This document shows positions 59,846 through 64,000 of a stretch of 64,000 bases of DNA, piece by piece. Source of the DNA: Terriglobia bacterium (lineage in GTDB: Bacteria > Acidobacteriota > Terriglobia > JAJPHL01). The notes beneath the pieces were generated by a model. It did not search any database. It was not told the origin of the DNA and worked only from the letters and a program-made list of their open reading frames with translations. Numbering within the stretch: the stretch's first letter is position 1; the number at the start of each line of letters is the position of its first letter. The stretch is taken from positions 62,001-126,000 of the forward strand of contig JAJPHL010000002.1 in the NCBI GenBank assembly GCA_021325275.1, in the 5' to 3' direction. The position numbers and the translations under genes were made by a program.

Positions 59846-61144
59846 ATGCATTTTACTTGCCTAGGTTGCAACGCGACATTTCCGCTGACCGAAAATATCC
59901 ACACCTGCCCCCGCTGCGGTGGACTTCTCGATGCCTGCTACGACTTCGGTGAGGCAAGCTCGTGGAAGAGTGTTTGGCTCGAACGCCGCAAGTCGCAAGC
60001 CGCGGCCGATCGCTCGGGCGTTTTTCGGTTTCGCGAGATTCTACCGTTCCTCAGTGATTTGTCGCTGATCGCGTCGCTCGGCGAAGGCAATACGCCCGTG
60101 CTCGATGCGCCCGCCGCGGCAAGATATGCCGGGATCGATCGCGTGCGCTTCAAGCATCAAGGATTCAATCCTACAGGTTCATTCAAGGACAACGGCATGG
60201 TCTCGGCGGTCGCGCGCGCGCGACAACTTGGCATGCGGCTCGTAGCATGCGTCTCCACGGGCAACACGTCAGCGTCGATGGCCGCGTACGCCGCAGCCGC
60301 GGGATTGCGTCCAGTGGTTTTCGTGCCGCGCGGCGAAATCGCCATGGGGAAATTGGCGCAGGCGCTCGAGTACGGCGCGACGACGCTGCAAGTGGAAGGC
60401 AATTTCGACGTGATCCTGAAGCTGGTCTTCTCGCTCGCGCCGTCGCTGGGAATGTATCTGCTGAATTCCGTCAATCCGTTTCGTCTCGAGGGCCAGAAGA
60501 CGATCATGGTGGAGTTGATGGAGCAGTTGGCGTGGCGCGTGCCCGATTGGATTGTGCTGCCGGGCGGAAACCTGGGCAACGTCTCGGCATTCGGCAAAGG
60601 CCTGCGCGAAATGCGCGACCTCGGCCTGATCGCGCGACTGCCACGCCTCGCGGTGATTCAAGCAGAAGGCGCCGCGCCGCTGTACCACATGCTTCGCGAC
60701 GCGGCCACCGCACTCACGCCCGTCGATCATCCGCAAACGCTCGCGACCGCCATCAAGATTGGTGCGCCGGTATCGTGGCCCAAAGCTGTGCGCGAATTGC
60801 GCGCGTCGAACGGAGTGTGCGAAGTCGCCACGGAACAGGAAATCGCCGACGCCAAGGCGACAATCGGTCGTTGCGGTATCGGTTGTGAGCCGGCGTCAGC
60901 CGCGACACTCGCGGGAATCCGCAAACTCGCCGCGGCCGGAACGATTCGCGCTGATGATGACGTGGTCGCCGTGCTTACAGGTCACGTACTCAAAGATCCC
61001 GAGTACATTTTGAAGTATCACAGCGGAAGCCTAGAGGCGAACGGCGTGCGCCTAACGTCGAAATACGCGAATCAGCCAAAGCCACTGCCCGCCGATCCGG
61101 AAGCGTTGCGCAAAGCGCTCGAAGCGACTGCGGCTACCGGTTAA
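59846..61144 (+). CDS. thrC: Threonine synthase
   Basis: The 432-residue protein has an N-terminal zinc-ribbon-like Cys set (FTCLGCNATF, TCPRCGG), FKHQGFNPTGSFKDNGM with the PLP-binding Lys at 114, STGNTSASMAAYAAAAG phosphate loop and VLPGGNLGNVSAFGKGL. It makes threonine from O-phosphohomoserine. It follows queC by 13 bases, perhaps by readthrough. Confidence 0.94.
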   Translation: MHFTCLGCNATFPLTENIHTCPRCGGLLDACYDFGEASSWKSVWLERRKSQAAADRSGVFRFREILPFLSDLSLIASLGEGNTPVLDAPAAARYAGIDRVRFKHQGFNPTGSFKDNGMVSAVARARQLGMRLVACVSTGNTSASMAAYAAAAGLRPVVFVPRGEIAMGKLAQALEYGATTLQVEGNFDVILKLVFSLAPSLGMYLLNSVNPFRLEGQKTIMVELMEQLAWRVPDWIVLPGGNLGNVSAFGKGLREMRDLGLIARLPRLAVIQAEGAAPLYHMLRDAATALTPVDHPQTLATAIKIGAPVSWPKAVRELRASNGVCEVATEQEIADAKATIGRCGIGCEPASAATLAGIRKLAAAGTIRADDDVVAVLTGHVLKDPEYILKYHSGSLEANGVRLTSKYANQPKPLPADPEALRKALEATAATG

Positions 61145-61151
61145 TCGCGCG

Positions 61152-62000
61152 TTATTTTCGCGGCTTCCAATTCTGCGCGAGCAACTCGGCTGACGCGATT
61201 TCGCTCGCCGACATCTTGGCGGCGATTTGCTCGCGCAAGTATCGCGCTTGCGCCTCTTGCCCACGCCCCTGGATCGCCAAGCTGAACCACAAGTGCGCTT
61301 GCACGAAATCCACGGGCACGCCGGCGCCTTCCACATAAGCTTTTCCCAAATACAGTTGGCCGATTTCGTCGTTCTGCTCAGCGGCTTTGCGAAACCATGA
61401 CGCCGCTACGGCATCGTCTTTGACGACGCCTTGTCCTTGCGAGTACATCAGGCCGAGGTAGGCTTCCGAACGAGCATCATCCTGCGCCGCAGCTCTCTGG
61501 AAAAAGACCAAGGCCTGGTCGAAATCCCGCGCAACGCCGATGCCCCAGTAAAACACTTTACCAACGCTCGCTTGATCGAAGGGCTTATCGCTTGTCGAGG
61601 CTGCCGCCATCCAAGCAGAATCATTTGGTTCGCGTCGCGCGTTGACGCCACTGAGCAGACGAAAAGTGATTTCCACCTGCACGTAAACGCGCACGGGCTC
61701 ACCATCTTTCTTGCCGGGCTTGAATCTCCATTGTTGCAACGCCGCCAATGCGGCCTCGTCCAGCCCCATGCCGACAGGCTTCACGATGGAGGGTTCCTGT
61801 ATCAACCCGTCGGCGCCCACGATTGCTTTCAGCAATACGGTACCTTCAAAATTGGCCTCGCGCGCTAATTCTGAGAATTCGGGCTCAACGCGATAAATCG
61901 GCACCGGCGGTGTTATGCCGCGACCCACGTGGTAGACGTCCGACTGTTGTTGTTGCGTGAATACGAGCAAGCAGAAAAACTGCAAGGCGGGAAGAAACAT
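61152..62000 (-). CDS. Secreted TonB-C-terminal/Sel1-repeat fusion protein
   Basis: ATG 62000 gives 282 residues; the upstream open frame is antisense to a neighbour. Signal peptide about 1-15. Residues 30-115 are a TonB C-terminal-like domain (PEFSELAREANFEGTVLLKAIVGADGLIQEPSIVKPVG and AALAALQQWRFKPGKKDGEPV). Residues 130-255 hold three to four Sel1-type repeats (KVFYWGIGVARDFDQALVFFQRAAAQ, AYLGLMYSQGQGVVKDDAVAASWFRKAAEQ). It has no TonB membrane box. It probably binds partners in the envelope. Confidence 0.82.
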   Translation of the reverse strand: MFLPALQFFCLLVFTQQQQSDVYHVGRGITPPVPIYRVEPEFSELAREANFEGTVLLKAIVGADGLIQEPSIVKPVGMGLDEAALAALQQWRFKPGKKDGEPVRVYVQVEITFRLLSGVNARREPNDSAWMAAASTSDKPFDQASVGKVFYWGIGVARDFDQALVFFQRAAAQDDARSEAYLGLMYSQGQGVVKDDAVAASWFRKAAEQNDEIGQLYLGKAYVEGAGVPVDFVQAHLWFSLAIQGRGQEAQARYLREQIAAKMSASEIASAELLAQNWKPRK

Positions 62001-62050
62001 GCAAACCTCCGGTCGGCCTACCTGCGAGCTTAGCACGGCCGGAGGGCTTC

Positions 62051-63331
62051 CTACGCCTTGATTAGGTTCAGATACTTCTTCGGTTCCGCGGTGAATCCCG
62101 GGAAAATCTGCACCAGCGCATCGTTCTTCTGATGCTTCACGAGGACTTCGCTCAGCACGGTGCGGAAATCCGTGGTCAGCGCGAGATCGCGGCCTTCGTT
62201 CAGTTGCTCGGGCGCAAGTCCCGGCCAGCGGCCGTACACTTTGCCGCCTTGCACGCCGCCGCCCATCACAAACATGCAGTTCGCGTGTCCGTGATCCGTT
62301 CCGCGATTGCCGTTTTCGCGCGCGGTGCGTCCGAATTCCGACATCGTCACGACCACGATGTCTTCCATGCGATCGCCCATGTCCTTCTGGAACGCCGCTA
62401 AACTTTGCGCCATCTCGCGCAACAAATTCGCTAGTTGTCCCTGCGTGTTGCCTTGATTCACGTGCGTGTCCCAGCCGCCGGCGTCGGCGAAAGCCACTTC
62501 GAGTCCCACGTCCGCTTTGATCAATTGCGCGATCTGCTGCAGCGCGCGACCGAAGCGCGTGCCCTGGCCGTTGCCCTGGTTCGGATACTCCGCGCCATTC
62601 TCCGGCTGATATTTCGTGGGATCGGCTTGCTTCAGCAATCCGATCGCGTCGAACGTTTCGCGTCCCGACTCGCCGAGTTGCTTGTCGACGGTCTGCGCGT
62701 AGATCGCTTCGAAGCCGCCCGCGGCTGACGGCGCGCCTTGCACGTTGAACGACCGCAGATCGGGCACCGCGACCGCCGGCGCCTTTCCTTGCAGAGTGCG
62801 CGGCAAGCTTTGACCGAGCGCCACGGCGCGAAACGCGGATTCGTTGCCATCGTGCAGTTGGAAGAGGGCGCGATTCAGCCAACCGTCGCGCGTGCTCTTC
62901 ACGCCGGGCGTGCCGGACTCCATGTAATCCTGCGCGTCGAAGTGCGAACGCGTGGTATCGGGCGATCCCGCGGCGTGCACGATAGCCATTTGCTTTTGCT
63001 GGAACAGCGGCAGCACAGACTCCATCGCCGGATGCAATCCAAAAAACCCGTCGAGATCGAGCGCTGCATTCGCGGCGTCACCCAAGCCCGCCGCCGACGG
63101 CGCGGGAATCGCCAACGATGGACGCAGCGAGTAATAATTCGCGTCGCCGTACGGCACAACGATATTCAGTCCGTCGGCCGCGCCCCGCTGGAAGAGCACG
63201 ACGAGAATTTTCCGTTTTCCGCTCGTCGAGGGAGACGCGGCCACCGCGCGCGTGAGAAAAGCGGGTAGCGCGCTGAAGCCCATCAGGGCCAGTCCGCCGT
63301 TTTTAAGTAAGGCACGCCGTGAAAAATTCAT
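62051..63331 (-). CDS. DUF1501 protein with Tat signal
   Basis: The 426-residue protein starts NFSRRALLKNGGLALMGFSALP, a twin-arginine signal. The body has KILVVLFQRGAADGLNIVVPYGD, DTHVNQGNTQGQLANLL and VVVTMSEFGRTARENGNRGTDHGHANCMFVMGG, the DUF1501 alkaline-phosphatase-like fold with metal-binding Asp and His. In planctomycetes and Acidobacteriota it occurs with a DUF1800 partner, as here. Function is unknown. Confidence 0.9.
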   Translation of the reverse strand: MNFSRRALLKNGGLALMGFSALPAFLTRAVAASPSTSGKRKILVVLFQRGAADGLNIVVPYGDANYYSLRPSLAIPAPSAAGLGDAANAALDLDGFFGLHPAMESVLPLFQQKQMAIVHAAGSPDTTRSHFDAQDYMESGTPGVKSTRDGWLNRALFQLHDGNESAFRAVALGQSLPRTLQGKAPAVAVPDLRSFNVQGAPSAAGGFEAIYAQTVDKQLGESGRETFDAIGLLKQADPTKYQPENGAEYPNQGNGQGTRFGRALQQIAQLIKADVGLEVAFADAGGWDTHVNQGNTQGQLANLLREMAQSLAAFQKDMGDRMEDIVVVTMSEFGRTARENGNRGTDHGHANCMFVMGGGVQGGKVYGRWPGLAPEQLNEGRDLALTTDFRTVLSEVLVKHQKNDALVQIFPGFTAEPKKYLNLIKA

Positions 63332-63356
63332 GACTTCTCCTATTTGTCGCTCCTGT

Positions 63357-64000
63357 TTACCGACGCTGAAATTCGGGCGATCCCAAAACCAATCCCGCCA
63401 CGTTCACGGGCTGATTCGCTTCCTGCGACGCCGCGAGTTGTTTCTCGATCCCCTTGCGAGTCTCCGCGGAAAGCTGTCCGTTCAGAAAAACTTTCACGGC
63501 GCTCGAAAGTTGACCCGGATCGCCGAGCACCGTATTCAAATCCACTTTGATGCCGCGCAAACGATTCGAGGTGAGCGCCAGCGCGAAATTCATGCGATTC
63601 AACAGAGCGCCCGTGTTGACCCAAGCGTCGGCGGTATCGGAATATCCCGTCGGCGGCTGGCAGCGATAGAGCGGCTCGCCGATGCGATCGGTCCATTGCA
63701 CGAGCGGCAGCGGCAGTTCCATCTGCGCGTCGGTGGCGCGAGCGGCGCTCGCGACCAGTTCAAACGGCTTCTTGATCTTCGCGCGATAGGTGTCCTTCGA
63801 CCAAAACTCCGGCGACCAGATCATGGTGCGCATCACTTGGCGAAGATCGCCGTCGGTCTTCAAGAACGTGTCGGCCATGCGCTCGACCAGGGCCGGGGGC
63901 GGGTTATCAGTGACAAAACGTTGCGCGAGTTTCTTCGAGATGAAATGCGCGGTCGATGGATGGCGCGCCAGCATGTCGAGCACTTCTTCGCCGTCGCGCT
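63357..64000 (-). CDS. DUF1800 protein (5' part beyond window)
   Basis: The open frame runs off the right edge, so only the last 214 residues are present. RDGEEVLDMLARHPSTAHFISKKLAQRFVTDNPPPALVERMADTF and LRQVMRTMIWSPEFW are typical of DUF1800; the C-terminus has VNVAGLVLGSPEFQRR. It lies 25 bases upstream of the DUF1501 gene and is probably cotranscribed. The N-terminal half is not visible. Confidence 0.9.
   Translation of the reverse strand, partial: RDGEEVLDMLARHPSTAHFISKKLAQRFVTDNPPPALVERMADTFLKTDGDLRQVMRTMIWSPEFWSKDTYRAKIKKPFELVASAARATDAQMELPLPLVQWTDRIGEPLYRCQPPTGYSDTADAWVNTGALLNRMNFALALTSNRLRGIKVDLNTVLGDPGQLSSAVKVFLNGQLSAETRKGIEKQLAASQEANQPVNVAGLVLGSPEFQRR

Noticed and set aside
1-64000. 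CRISPR arrays, insertion sequences, prophage
   Set aside because: No direct repeat array with spacers, no transposase or phage gene. The hairpin repeats are inverted arms, not CRISPR repeats.

Overview
The window looks like a stretch of chromosome from a GC-rich, Gram-negative soil bacterium. Acidobacteriota is the best guess, perhaps the Bryobacterales/Solibacter side. The evidence is a TIGR03435-family (soil-associated) secreted protein beside an ECF sigma/anti-sigma pair, a PEP-CTERM protein, a DUF1501/DUF1800 pair, a DcaP-like porin, and dispersed long hairpin repeats made of CACAGAG/CACAAAG words. These are family associations; no 16S or marker tree was available. I see no transposase, prophage, CRISPR array or rRNA. 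Coding is dense and no gene-free stretch exceeds 300 bases; the longest, about 270 bases before 21682, holds a compound repeat.

Layout: 1-3201 a huge membrane GAF-GGDEF-HD-GYP c-di-GMP protein cut by the left edge, then tRNA-Gln(CUG). 3446-6626 a Crp/Fnr regulator, a small unknown, tyrA and an aroF-type DAHP synthase. 6818-10707 ispG with an ABC transporter (LolD/MacB type) and a DUF4292 lipoprotein. 10826-14164 an unknown, a TPR protein, mltG and ruvX, divergent from a DoxX-like membrane protein. 14953-17844 an ECF sigma cassette. 17855-23797 a porin, a FecR protein, an AI-2E family permease, a DUF421 protein and a membrane glycosyltransferase-like protein. 23894-30840 ileS with an unusual signature motif, a GT2, a glutamine cyclotransferase, a pseudo-receiver/trypsin fusion and a TetR regulator. 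30883-38355 a surface-polysaccharide cluster with three glycosyltransferase genes, a methyltransferase/coiled-coil protein and Wzt/Wzm ABC exporter genes. 38481-44877 a desaturase, a HEAT protein, a tannase-like esterase, a toxin-antitoxin pair, an amidase and an RHH antitoxin-like gene. 44893-49667 a TetR-controlled tripartite efflux operon. 49772-55979 a nucleoside permease family protein with an HpaI aldolase, a membrane J-protein, a response regulator/metallo-hydrolase fusion, a PEP-CTERM protein and der. 56053-59832 dinG and queD-queE-queC for preQ0. 59846-64000 thrC, a TonB/Sel1 protein, and DUF1501 and DUF1800 proteins, the last cut by the right edge.

The most interesting points are these. 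IleRS carries GVHH in place of HxGH, a swap linked to extreme mupirocin resistance in type 2 IleRS. The polysaccharide cluster combines a Wzt with a C-terminal cargo domain and a methyltransferase with an approximately 200-residue coiled coil, recalling the WbdD chain-length ruler. At least five related long-hairpin repeat loci share a word vocabulary, and one has crossed pairing in a 5' UTR. At least six genes have a -10 box exactly where the transcript would begin at the start codon, including one symmetric bidirectional promoter.
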